Both the position numbers and the translations under genes were made by a program. This document shows, in pieces, positions 10,401 to 20,512 of a stretch of 20,512 bases of DNA; positions within the stretch are counted from its first letter, which is position 1; the number at the start of each line of letters is the position of its first letter. The stretch comes from Catenaria anguillulae PL171. Taxonomy: Eukaryota; Blastocladiomycota; Blastocladiomycetes; Blastocladiales; Catenariaceae. The notes under the pieces were generated by a model, which saw only the letters and a list, made by a program, of their open reading frames with translations, did not search any database and was not told where the DNA came from. The DNA is taken from NCBI GenBank assembly GCA_002102555.1, contig MCFL01000369.1, forward strand, positions 1 to 20,512. Direction: 5' to 3'.

Positions 10401-10723
10401 CCCCGGCCAATGGCGCATCGTCGCCACCAAGCATGTCGGCGAGTGCTGCGTCATTGCCTGGCGTGGTGCAGAGCTCCTTGACGCGGTCGTTGACGCCAAC
10501 AAGTCCCGGCGGGTTTTCCAGTGCGGCGGCCGCGGGACCAGCGGCGTTGGCGCACGATCCGGCATTTAAGCCCGTGAATCTAGTGTATTTGCGGTCGGTG
10601 CTCTTGTCGTTTTTGGAAAAGAAGGCCATGCGGCCGCAGTTGGTGCCCGTCCTCAACACTCTGCTGGACGGGACCGAGGAGGACATGAAGCGGTTACAAA
10701 TGGTAATGAATGCGACGCCGTGA
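7462..10723 (+). CDS. GRIP-domain golgin, long coiled coil
   Basis: This is a Golgi tethering protein of the golgin type. Exon 1 (7462-8361, 300 codons) and exon 2 (8429-10723) flank a 67-nt phase-0 intron (GTTTGT...CTATAG), giving 1064 residues. After a short start (MADTSSTNGG), nearly everything up to residue about 940 is Ala/Glu/Lys/Gln-rich heptad sequence with few prolines, interrupted by a Ser/Thr/Pro-rich patch near 75-90. Residues about 945-1012 form a low-complexity Ser/Ala/Pro linker. The last 50 residues resemble a GRIP domain: VNLVYLRSVLLSFLEKK, then RPQLVPVLNTLLDGTEEDMK. The Tyr at about 1020 sits where GRIP domains carry the residue that contacts Arl1 (family knowledge). Yeast IMH1 is the closest functional match I can name. 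A GRAB domain (RUD3/GMAP-210) is the alternative. Confidence 0.75.
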
Positions 10724-11363
10724 CCAAGAGTTGCCGCGTGAGTCATATTTGTATAGTCTTCTCCATATATACTTGAATAGATTCCCGTGCAGTTGGTTTC
10801 GGAAAGAGCTATGTTTTTCATGTTGACAGCATCAATCCAGAACAAGCACGAAAGCACGGCCATACGGCATTGCATTGAAGGAAAGGAGAGAGAGTGAGAC
10901 AACCCACTTGCCGGGTTGCTGAAGGGAGGACAACGGGGACTCGAAAAAGTGTGAGGCCGCGAGCTTTGGTTGGGTGAGGAGAAGAGAGAAGCACTACGGC
11001 CCGGTAGGCAAGACGGCAACACCGCATGCCCAAAAAAAAAACGGCTAAAGAAGCGAGCAAACAGAAACAAGGAACACAAGAATATGGGCCGGGGCACACT
11101 TGATCGTGTGCGCCAGAGAAGCAATAGAAGAGGGGGAAGAAAGGTGTTGAAACAACAAAAAAAAACACGATAAGAAGCACACCGAGGAATCAAAGAAAGC
11201 AAACACCAAAAGTAAAAAACAAAGATGCGATGCTTGCGCTATCGCGCCCGCTCCCAGACGAGCCAACAGTTGCGGTTGCGCGCCCACCCCCTCTCGAACC
11301 GGCTGAAATCCGGTACGTGATTTTGTCCACGCCAAAAGTCTGATGACTACCCAACGTGCAGCC
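10724..11363. other. Convergent 3' gap, no gene seen
   Basis: This 640-bp stretch lies between the golgin stop and the minus-strand stop of the DUF1752 protein gene. It has A-rich runs near 11031-11041 and 11156-11165 and a purine-rich middle. Minus-strand open frames here read as low-complexity Phe/Leu/Ser sequence and I do not believe them. It presumably carries both 3' UTRs. Confidence 0.4.
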
Positions 11364-12545
11364 TCAAAAGAAGTACGTTGACCGGCTCTCATCCAGACTG
11401 ATCCTCCGATACGCATCGTCATCGACCTCGTCGTCATCCAGCATGTCGTCATCCTCGGATCCATTGCCACCCATCAAGAACAAGACGGGCGCTGGGCTGC
11501 CAGGAGGTGAAGTGCCTGTTCCCGGTGCACACAGTGCGGCTCTTGCCGCGGGTCCCGTGAGCATACGGACCGATGAGGGAATTCCAAAGTACCGCTGCAG
11601 GTCGACTTGGCGGTCCGTGCGCTTGATGATGGACGAGGGTCTTGGCGGTGAGGCGGCACCAGAATATCTGGTGCGGGTGGATGAGCCAATGGGCGGAATA
11701 GGGTAGGGCGAGCCGCGCGGCCGGTCAAGGAGGGAAGCGGGCAGGGTGACAACGATGAAGGGCCGCGAAGACGAGGACGAAGAGGTCGGTGCTGCAACAG
11801 CATTTGTGGATGCCGCCGCTGATGGTACGGACGATGAGTCAGAGTCTGACGGAGCAGGCAGGGCAAGTTGCTGTTGCCGTTGCGTTTGCTGCTTTTGCGG
11901 AGCAGGTTTGCGGAACGGGGCGAGCAGCCGTGGGTCGACCTGGAGCGACTGCTTGCGCTTGCGCAGGGGAGCATTGGCAGCAGACGAGGGTGGCGGAGGT
12001 GGAGGTGACGGCATCGAGTTGTTGAGGGTTTGCGGTGAAGTGGGCGAAGTGGGCGGTGACGCCGCAGACGCTGGCTGATTTGCAGACGGGGTGGCAAATT
12101 GCGGGTCAACAAAGCAGGCCGTGGCAGCATCGACCTTGACGGCAAATCTTGGCTGTGGGCGGCCGGCTTGTGCGCGCAAGCGAAGGGCATGCCAGATGCG
12201 CCACGAGATGTTTTCGAGGCGGGTCAGCTCTGCGCGGACATTTTTCTTCTTTGTGAATTCGGACCAGGTGGAGTGCACCGTGTCGGTAGTGAATGGAATC
12301 TCTTGCTCCTGCTCCTGCTCCTGCTCCTGCTCTTGGTCCTGCTCTTGGCCGCGGTCAAAGTCATCGTCGTGGTCTGGCTGGCTGTCAATGCCGGCAGCGG
12401 GAGCAGCGGGGCCCGCAAACGGAAATGACGAGGGAGTTGCGGCGGTGGGGAAAGCGCCCGGGTGGCCGTTGGCATAGGCGCCCGGGGTGGTGAGAGTGGC
12501 AATCGGGTGCATGTGCGGCGAGTGCATTTGCATGGCGACCGACAT
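11364..12545 (-). CDS. Protein with AreA-type GATA-like (DUF1752) domain
   Basis: A single-exon 393-residue protein read from ATG 12543-12545 to TGA 11364-11366. Residues about 90-120 carry a tryptophan-centred motif (HSTWSEFTKKKNV, then RLENISWRIWHALRLR). It matches the fungal DUF1752 / AreA GATA-like pattern, in which a short W..F.K box precedes RLEN.SWR.W; this is my reading, not a search result. Before it is an EQ repeat (about 67-82). After it come long Ser/Pro/Ala-rich disordered stretches, a basic patch LRKRKQS that may be a nuclear signal, and a very acidic tail (SEDDDMLDDDEVDDDAYRR). There is no GATA zinc finger. A regulatory role in nutrient signalling is inference from the family. 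The reading frame continues upstream of 12545 without a stop, but that part looks like leader sequence. Confidence 0.7.
   Translation of the reverse strand: MSVAMQMHSPHMHPIATLTTPGAYANGHPGAFPTAATPSSFPFAGPAAPAAGIDSQPDHDDDFDRGQEQDQEQEQEQEQEQEIPFTTDTVHSTWSEFTKKKNVRAELTRLENISWRIWHALRLRAQAGRPQPRFAVKVDAATACFVDPQFATPSANQPASAASPPTSPTSPQTLNNSMPSPPPPPPSSAANAPLRKRKQSLQVDPRLLAPFRKPAPQKQQTQRQQQLALPAPSDSDSSSVPSAAASTNAVAAPTSSSSSSRPFIVVTLPASLLDRPRGSPYPIPPIGSSTRTRYSGAASPPRPSSIIKRTDRQVDLQRYFGIPSSVRMLTGPAARAALCAPGTGTSPPGSPAPVLFLMGGNGSEDDDMLDDDEVDDDAYRRISLDESRSTYFF
12300..12346 (-). repeat. CTGCTC hexamer repeat coding Gln-Glu
   Basis: An imperfect tandem array of CTGCTC/CTGGTC/TTGCTC units on the plus strand encodes an alternating Gln-Glu run in the DUF1752 protein (residues about 67-82). 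Such arrays often vary in length between strains. Confidence 0.8.
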
Positions 12546-12863
12546 TGCGACGAGTGAAGACTGAAGCGGAAAACGATATCGATATCGATGGAATGGCAAG
12601 TGAAAGTGGAGCGACAACGGCAACGCGTTGGAGCTGGTTTGGTTATGGTGTTGGTTTTGGTTGGGGAACCGCGGGGAACGGTGAATTTGCCTCCGAGTAC
12701 CGTCTGTCAGGTTCGGGCACTGCTTCAAGAGACTTGCGATGGTCAAGGGCAGGGCGGGCGTCGGATTCTTTTTATCGTACCTGCTTCTGCGTGTTGTCGG
12801 TATAGTTACGTGCAAGCGATTCCGATGACACCAGCGATAGGAAGGACGGCACTGCGCACAGAC

Positions 12864-12917
12864 ACGAGGACAAGGACAAGGACAAGGACAAGGACAATGA
12901 CAAGGACGAGGACGAGG
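12864..12917 (+). repeat. GGACAA/GGACGA hexamer array
   Basis: About eight imperfect units of GGACAA drifting to GGACGA lie 320-370 bp upstream of the DUF1752 start. On the minus strand this reads as CT-rich sequence and could act as a promoter tract. It is a simple repeat. Confidence 0.8.
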
Positions 12918-13030
12918 CGATAGCTGCTGTGTTATTGATAACCTGTGGAGGCATGCATGGATTTCAAGTGATGAGGCGAGTCAGCCCGAGCACACTACTG
13001 CAAATGTTTGACCGGAAGTGGAATGGGAAG

Positions 13031-13050
13031 GGATCCTGGATCCTGGATCC
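13031..13050. repeat. Triple GGATCCT tandem unit
   Basis: GGATCC occurs three times at exact 7-bp spacing (13031, 13038, 13045), each separated by a T. Because each hexamer is a palindrome, the block is nearly self-complementary. Confidence 0.85.
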
Positions 13051-13182
13051 AGCCAAGCTCTCCTCGATGGGAGCTAACAAACAAATGCAACGTACAGTGA
13101 GCGAGGGAACTGTGCCGCTCCGTGATGGGGATCAGGACGAAGAAGGATGCTGGTAATGCGAAGTAATGCTATTGACGTATAC

Positions 13183-13234
13183 GGGCATGAAAGAAAGTCC
13201 GAGTGAGGGCTCACCTCCCTTTCATACTCTGCCC
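13183..13234. other. Imperfect hairpin, possible structured RNA
   Basis: Three nested stems can form: GGGCA (13183-13187) with TGCCC (13230-13234), TGAAAG (13188-13193) with CTTTCA (13219-13224), and GTGA (13203-13206) with TCAC (13211-13214) closing a GGGC tetraloop. Internal loops separate them. There is no coding context. It may be a chance fold. Confidence 0.3.
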
Positions 13235-14168
13235 TCGTCTGCTTGCCAGGGTGCCTTATCTCCCCGCTTTTCTTCGACTTCTGCTGTGCGCTGTCACCAA
13301 GCGCTGAATGGCAGATGGTGACCGCCGTCCACGGGCGACTTATCAGCAGTCAATACTACTGTCCCCGTTGTCATGATATTCTGCCCAGGCCACCTGCGAT
13401 ATCTGCAGCTGGTCGCATTGACAAGTCACTTTCCATCATGGCGACGTTGGCCCAAATCAAGACGCAACCAGTGACGCGATCGTGGCGCATGCTGGGCTCG
13501 TGCCATTTTGTTAAGTCGCAGTCGGGTCAACCCGGATCTGCTGTTTTTTTTTTTTTCAACGTTGCTGCGTGAACCCAGTCAAGCTGCGTCACTGCCTGAA
13601 TGCACCGCGTGCCCATATCTTCGGCCTCTGTGAGCAATGGGAGTCATTTTGCCTGGGGCATACAGCCTCTAAATACTCAATGTAGGCTGGCAATGCCGAT
13701 CGATCAGGGCTCGTTTGGCTTCGTGCGCCATGGACGACGTCTGATTCGACTCGGTGCAAGGCCGGAGTAGTGAACCCGCCATGACGAGACCCTGGCGCCT
13801 TGAGCCGAAAGAATCGCCGATTGCAAAACCAACTCGCAGTGGTACCGGACATGTCTCTGCAGCGCAGTCTGCAACGCAAAATGCAAACCCAGATGACGGC
13901 GAGAAGGTTGGATGTAGGATGGCCCCATGATGCATCACCGGCAGTCGTCGATTTTGCAACAAACCGTTGCTAAAACTCTGATATCTTGGCAGGCATCCAC
14001 CTTCTCTGCTGCAGTTCTAGCTAGCAGGGGATGGGAATGTGACACAACGTACGAACTTTCGGTATATTTGATGGATCAAGCATGCAGCGGAGCCTCAGGC
14101 GGGACGCGAAACGCAAGAGCAAAAACACAGAAAGTGACAGTACACGTGATCGCACGCGAGTAGAGATG

Positions 14169-14233
14169 CATTGTGTCGTTGTATGAAGCAGCATGATGCG
14201 AAAGGAACGCTGAAGCAGCGCAACGACACAATG
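14169..14233. promoter_or_regulatory. Perfect 13-bp inverted repeat
   Basis: CATTGTGTCGTTG (14169-14181) and CAACGACACAATG (14221-14233) are exact reverse complements separated by 39 nt. The site ends about 175 bp upstream of the RLP24 start codon, so it lies in its promoter or leader. Each arm contains ATTGT/ACAAT, the core that HMG-box proteins often bind (family knowledge); a hairpin in the RNA is the other option. Confidence 0.5.
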
Positions 14234-14408
14234 GACATCTTTGGAGCTTATCATGCACGCTGATGTATAAGCACATCCCTTGAAACCAAGCGCATCGCCC
14301 AAGCACTCCACGACACATCATCGTAGCGCTCGATCGCCTCGTCCACCTCGATCGCGATTCGACCCCACTCCCAGTCCCAGCACCCAACCCAATCGTCGCC
14401 GCATCACC

Positions 14409-15096
14409 ATGCGTTTGGAAAAGTGCTACTTCTGCTCGTCGACCATCTACCCGGGTCACGGCATCATGTTTTGTGCGCAACGACGCCAAGCAGTTCCGGT
14501 TCTGCCGGTCAAAGTGCCACAAGAACTTCAAGATGAAGCGCAACCCGCGCAAGGTCAAGTGGACAAAGGCGTTCCGGAAAGCCGCAGGCAAGGAGATGGT
14601 TGTGGACGGTGCGCTCGACCTGGAACGCCGTCGCAACGTGCCCACGCGCTACGACCGCAACGTGATGATGGCCACGCTTACGGCCATGAAGAAGATTTCC
14701 GCCATTCGCGCAAAGCGCGAGTTTGTGTTTACAAAGTCTCGCATCATGGCACGCAAGAAGGTGGCCGAGAAGACGGCAAATCTCAAGGCAGTCAAGAAGA
14801 ATGTCGAGCTGGTGCCCAGGGACCAGGTCAAGAGGCTGCAAGAGCACAAGATCTTGGAGAGCAAGGACCACAGGATGGACGTGGATATGGATTTGTAAGT
14901 CGGCTTGGTCTGGCCAAGGATTTGCTGTTTTTCTGTTTCTTTTTCCTCACACTGTATATACATATTTACTATGATCTTTCGACGATCGTGCCGTCTTTTT
15001 CTATTTGCCAGGTCGGCCGCCGCAGACGCCAACCGGCAGATTCGGCGTGCAGAAAAAAACAGCGATCCTGACTCCATTCTCTCTGGCGATCAATGA
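14409..15096 (+). CDS. RLP24: Ribosome biogenesis protein RLP24, frameshifted
   Basis: RLP24 (RSL24D1 in animals) is an eL24 paralogue that occupies the eL24 site on pre-60S particles and is swapped for eL24 in the cytoplasm. The N-terminus [18 protein letters not shown] with the later FCRSKCHK gives the four-cysteine zinc site, followed by [18 protein letters not shown] and [12 protein letters not shown]. The frame breaks after GIMF: the DNA has TTTT at 14469-14472 where TTT is expected, and [11 protein letters not shown] resumes one base later at 14473. Reading through gives two possible ends. An unspliced stop at 14896-14898 gives about 162 residues. Alternatively, removing a strong intron (14895-15011, GTAAGT...GCCAG) extends the protein to TGA 15094-15096, about 189 residues. 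CDC123 follows 66 bp later on the same strand. The extra T is more likely a sequence error than real decay, because the rest is well preserved. Confidence 0.92.
14895..15011 (+). other. RLP24 terminal intron overlapping a stop
   Basis: GTAAGT begins at 14895 inside TTG-TAA, so the in-frame stop is created only if the intron is kept. The intron is 117 nt, with a long T-rich tract and TTTGCCAG at its end. Splicing rebuilds TTG and adds 27 residues ([15 protein letters not shown] onward). Confidence 0.6.
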
Positions 15097-15162
15097 ATTC
15101 CACGCGCACTTGCAACTTCTACACTTGTGACCTGCACAAATCGACCAATTGGCAACTGAACC

Positions 15163-16708
15163 ATGGCACCCACTGCAACCCCCTCGCCCGTCTCGGAGCC
15201 GGCCAGCTTGGCCCCGTTCTCGTTTGAGCAATGGTACCCATTGTTCCGCCGGCACACAATCAAGTCGGTCGTCATCGACTTGCCGACCGACTTTGTTGAG
15301 TATCTTCACGCCGACGGCATTGCGCTGCCCGAATCAGAGTACGGACACACATCACATTGTTGGCTCTCCAAAGTGCAGCCATGCCTGACCCTCTTTTTCC
15401 CTCGTGCGGTCGGTCGGGCAACAACAGGGCACTCTACACTTATGACGAATCCGTCGACACGGAGGCCATTGCTTCGCAGTCCGACTCGGACTCTGGCGAC
15501 GACGACGACATTGCATCCGAAGCCGAGCCAGCACCCACCTTCCCAGCCTTGGAATCCGCCATCTCGGCGGCCATTGCGTCGCTCGGCGGCGCCGTGTTCC
15601 CCAAACTCAACTGGTCGAGCCCGCGGGACGCGGCTTGGATTGCACTGGACGGCACGCTGAAATGCGGGTCCATGAGCGACATTATCTTGCTGCTCAAGGC
15701 GAGCGACTTTGTTGCGCACGATCTGGACCAGCCCGCAGAACGCCGGGTGTTGGTGTTGCGCAAATGGGCCGGATTGCATCCTGGGTTGGAGTTTCGGTGT
15801 TGGGTGCATGCTCGGCGGTTGATTGGTACGCTGCCATCACAGTCAACCATTTTGGAGGCGCTCAGTTTTGAAGCAAATCAAAGTAAGCCAATTTGACATG
15901 CGGATTTGACGACGCACGGCATGTACAGCCATTTCGCAGAGGGATACCTCGCACTTTTACCCATTTCTCGTCACTGACCATCAAGATTTGAGCGACTCGA
16001 TTCATGATTTCTTTGAGGATGTGGTTCGCAACCAGTTCCCACTCGAATCTTGTATGTATGCCGCTCACCCACACTGCATTCCCATTTTCTCGCTCAAGCA
16101 CCCAACTGACTTTGCCCCCCCCCCCCCCAATCGCTGCGGGCGGCACAGACTGCTTTGACGTCTACCTCGCAAAAGCTGACCGCGAGCCCACGTTGGTTGA
16201 CTTGAACCCGTTTTCGCAAACCACCGACACGCTCCTGTACACGTGGGACGAGCTGCAACAGCTCGCGCACGCCGCAGCTAGCAAACCGGCCGTGGCCATG
16301 CCCGCGCCGACCACTGCTTTGGGCCTTGGTACCAGCGACAATGTCCAAGAGCTCGGCAATGGCATCACACGCATCTACTTGAACGGCAACACCGACGCTC
16401 ACGCAAACTCAAACGCAAACGCAAACGCAAACGCAACCGTGGGCAACGCTCAAGCCGACCTGCGCGCTGCGCTGGCGGCAGCCATTGCGGCTGCCGAGGC
16501 GGCGGACGACGACGAGCAAGATGCCGAGCTGCGTGTAATTCGTAGCGAGCTCGAGGTGCATTCGGGCGCCGCGCCCACGTTTGCGGCCAGCCGTGTGCCG
16601 CTCGACGTTGTGGCCATCAGTCAGGGCAAGTCGGTTGCCGAGTTTGCGGCAGAGTGGCAGGTGGCCATGGCGCAAGCGGCTGCGGCCTCGGATGACGAAA
16701 ATGAATGA
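15163..16708 (+). CDS. CDC123: CDC123, eIF2 assembly factor (D123 family)
   Basis: CDC123 is an ATP-grasp-fold chaperone that promotes joining of eIF2 gamma and alpha, so it is needed for translation initiation. Four exons (15163-15338, 15428-15825, 15929-16051, 16149-16708) splice in phase to 418 residues. Landmarks are FEQWYPLFRRHTIKSVVIDL (21-40), YLHADGIALPES (47-58), an acidic SDSDSGDDDD patch (77-86), PKLNWSSPRDAAWI (117-130), LEFRCWV (179-185), ISQRDTSHFYPFL (193-205), FDVYLAKADREPTLVDLNPF (235-254) and TDTLLYTWDEL. The C-terminal third is low-complexity and includes an Asn-Ala run. The start sits in a good context (GAACCATGGC). Yeast Cdc123 is about 360 residues, and the extra length is in the tail. 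Intron 3 carries a 14-C tract. It is convergent with GFA1 across about 440 bp. Confidence 0.95.
16115..16128 (+). repeat. 14-C homopolymer in CDC123 intron 3
   Basis: Fourteen consecutive C residues lie about 20 bp before the acceptor of the third CDC123 intron (16052-16148), where the polypyrimidine tract is expected. The true length is uncertain because such runs are often misread. Confidence 0.85.
16405..16438 (+). repeat. AAACGC repeat coding Asn-Ala
   Basis: About five units of AAACGC/AAACTC encode an alternating Asn-Ala stretch in the low-complexity tail of CDC123, beyond the conserved ATP-grasp core. Confidence 0.8.
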
Positions 16709-17145
16709 GAACGAAGCGTGACGAGTGGAAGCCTTGCTTGGTTTGGATTAAGTGTGTTGTCAGGAATAGATGTTACTTCATATTTATCAAATCAAGCCAT
16801 TATTGAATTTGCATGTTTTGGATATGCTCAAAGTAAGGAAATGCCAACGTCCAACAATCAAGGGGACACGAGAGGCCATGAGGATGTGAGCGATGGGCGC
16901 GGCCCACGCGAGAGCCAAGGAAGAGAGGGATCAAATAAGAAATCAAACGGGAAATTATCAAGCACAGGGACGAGTGGAAAAACAGAGACGATGCATGAAT
17001 GCGACAAGAACAACAAAGGTATGGACAGGAAAACAAACATGCGTCGCTTTACGCTACCCCGGCAATAATTCAACCAACAAAAACACACTTAAACCCTCGC
17101 ACCACCCAAGATCAGCGACGGGGTTACTGCACAATACGATATGAC
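16709..17145. other. Convergent gap CDC123/GFA1, no gene
   Basis: This 437-bp stretch lies between two converging stop codons. It is more AT-rich than its neighbours, especially 16740-16840, and must contain both 3' UTRs. I see no credible coding region or RNA gene. Confidence 0.4.
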
Positions 17146-19642
<2,497 letters not shown>

Positions 19643-20425
19643 GGTTGCTGCAGGTATGGAGATGGGCAAAAGGCAGAGTGGGTCGATCGAGTCGAGTGTG
19701 CGTGCGTATGGGCGTGGGGCGGGAGAAGAGCAAGTCCGAAGGGGCAAGGGACGCGAGGGGAAAGGCTGGCTTTATACCGCTGAGCTGAGGTTGCACGACG
19801 AGAGAGAAAGCGGTCGCGAAGAGTGGTGCAACGTGCAGCGACAGCGCGGTCATCTCAGTCGCAGCGGATCACCACACGTTCACTCACATTCGGTTGCAAG
19901 CGAGGGAGGCGCGCGTCATCCCCGAAAATACACACCACATTTGCCGCTCGCCGCCAAACTCCATTATTGGCCACCCATCTGTATCACACAATTGCCGATT
20001 GACCACAGTCGCAGCACGACTGCCGCCGTCGACCTTGCATCCAAAAAACCACACCGACCAGTGCTCGTCAAGCAGCAGATCGAGGGACCCTCGTGCGGCG
20101 ACTCTCGAGACAAGTTCGCGGTGTGCCTCACCAGTCAAGGTCTACCGCACTTGCTTCACACCGAGCCGAGCGCACGCAACGTTAACCGCCGAAACTCGTC
20201 AAGAAGCTGTGAATGCCTTGATGCTCATCGCGAGACTCTCCAGGCCTGGCCTGCTCTTACTCGTTTTTCCAAACGATGGCCGAAAACCGACTAGCATTCC
20301 CCGGAGTTTCCAGGACGCCGAGTGTCAGATCGCCGTCGATCATACGAGCGACGATCACTTTCTTGGTGCCGGTCGCACCGCAAAGAGAAACACACTGATA
20401 GGCAAGGGAGCAGCGGATAAGGACC
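19643..20425. promoter_or_regulatory. GFA1 upstream region
   Basis: About 780 bp precede GFA1 on the minus strand and run up to a possible plus-strand gene. A minus-strand TATAAA lies within the first 140 bp. Several short open frames overlap on both strands from 19894 to 20481, none convincing. No tRNA or other RNA was recognised. Confidence 0.4.
19771..19776 (-). promoter_or_regulatory. Candidate TATA box of GFA1
   Basis: The minus strand reads GGTATAAAGCC, placing TATAAA about 130 bp upstream of the GFA1 start codon, a plausible distance for a fungal promoter with a leader of modest length. Confidence 0.4.
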
Positions 20426-20512
20426 ATGGCCCGGCCAGAGAGTGACCCCACTACCGGTGATCTGCTACCAGTTCCAGCCAAGAACGCAAATTTAGGGGCT
20501 CTCTGCTTTGAA
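20426..20512 (+). CDS. Possible gene start, cut by window edge
   Basis: An ATG in a strong context (GGACCATGGC) opens 29 codons that run off the right edge with no stop (MARPESDPTTGDLLPV, then PAKNANLGALCFE). The codon choice is compatible with the genes here. I do not recognise it. A minus-strand frame at 20257-20481 overlaps and is an alternative reading. Confidence 0.3.
   Translation, partial: MARPESDPTTGDLLPVPAKNANLGALCFE

Larger units (their letters stand above)
12546..14408. promoter_or_regulatory. Large divergent intergenic region
   Basis: At 1.86 kb this is the longest gap without a gene. It separates the divergent DUF1752 and RLP24 starts. It holds a 14-bp palindrome CGATATCGATATCG (12574-12587), a GGACAA hexamer array, a triple GGATCCT unit (13031-13050), an imperfect hairpin (13183-13234), a run of about 15 T near 13541-13555 and a perfect 13-bp inverted repeat (14169-14233). 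I examined both strands for tRNA boxes and for coding sequence and found neither convincing. An undetected RNA gene or a diverged small gene could be missed. Confidence 0.4.

Noticed and set aside
8710-11202. 830-codon open frame on the minus strand opposite the golgin
   Set aside because: It is rich in Ser, Ala and Cys and mirrors the golgin codons; strong GC-biased codon use on the plus strand keeps the antisense frame open. The plus-strand coiled coil with a GRIP-like end explains the region.
10818-11470. Minus-strand frames of 120-141 codons beyond the DUF1752 stop
   Set aside because: They read as Phe/Leu/Cys-rich sequence from A-rich 3' UTR DNA, with no supporting splice sites or codon bias.
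14280-15071. 263-codon plus-strand frame through RLP24
   Set aside because: After GIMF it reads low-complexity sequence with no resemblance to the family; RLP24 clearly resumes in the neighbouring frame, so this frame stays open only by composition.
20257-20481. 74-codon minus-strand frame near the right edge
   Set aside because: No recognisable motif, and it overlaps plus-strand frames of equal quality, so I could not justify calling it.

Overview
The window is nuclear DNA from a fungus. It carries eukaryotic genes interrupted by short GT-AG introns, mostly about 50 to 110 nt, in a GC-leaning, codon-biased background with pyrimidine-rich leaders. The best lineage hint is an AreA-type GATA-like domain protein (DUF1752 family), which to my knowledge is fungal. 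A RUD3/IMH1-style golgin, a bestrophin-like UPF0187 channel and a yeast-like GFA1 fit this. I cannot place it more precisely.

Layout, left to right: (1) 64-484 (+), a small two-exon gene of unknown function; (2) 1266-1760 (+), a second unknown small gene whose reading frame is ambiguous; (3) 2185-2657 (-), ribosomal protein uS8 (RPS22/RPS15A), two exons; (4) 3396-5358 (+), kinetochore subunit NUF2, six exons; (5) 5639-7078 (-), bestrophin-family anion channel; (6) 7462-10723 (+), a 1064-residue coiled-coil golgin with a C-terminal GRIP-like domain; (7) 11364-12545 (-), the DUF1752 protein; (8) 14409-15096 (+), ribosome biogenesis factor RLP24, broken by one extra T; (9) 15163-16708 (+), CDC123, four exons; (10) 17146-19642 (-), glutamine:fructose-6-phosphate amidotransferase GFA1, with one base missing; (11) 20426 to the right edge (+), a possible gene start.

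The genes are typical eukaryotic neighbours and do not form one pathway. uS8, RLP24 and CDC123 (eIF2 assembly) all serve translation. NUF2 acts in mitosis, the golgin in Golgi tethering, GFA1 in UDP-GlcNAc and chitin precursor synthesis, and the DUF1752 protein is probably regulatory. Orientation alternates, giving divergent promoters (uS8/NUF2, channel/golgin, DUF1752/RLP24) and convergent ends (NUF2/channel, golgin/DUF1752, CDC123/GFA1).

I found no CRISPR array, rRNA, confident tRNA, intact transposon or defence system. The points most worth checking are: single-base frameshifts in two conserved genes (RLP24, GFA1), probably sequence errors unless confirmed; an RLP24 splice donor that overlaps a stop codon and would give two C-termini; a perfect 13-bp inverted repeat upstream of RLP24; a NUF2 exon whose homology seems to start before any usable AG acceptor; and two unrecognised small genes, one flanked by related GC-rich 12-18 bp repeats.
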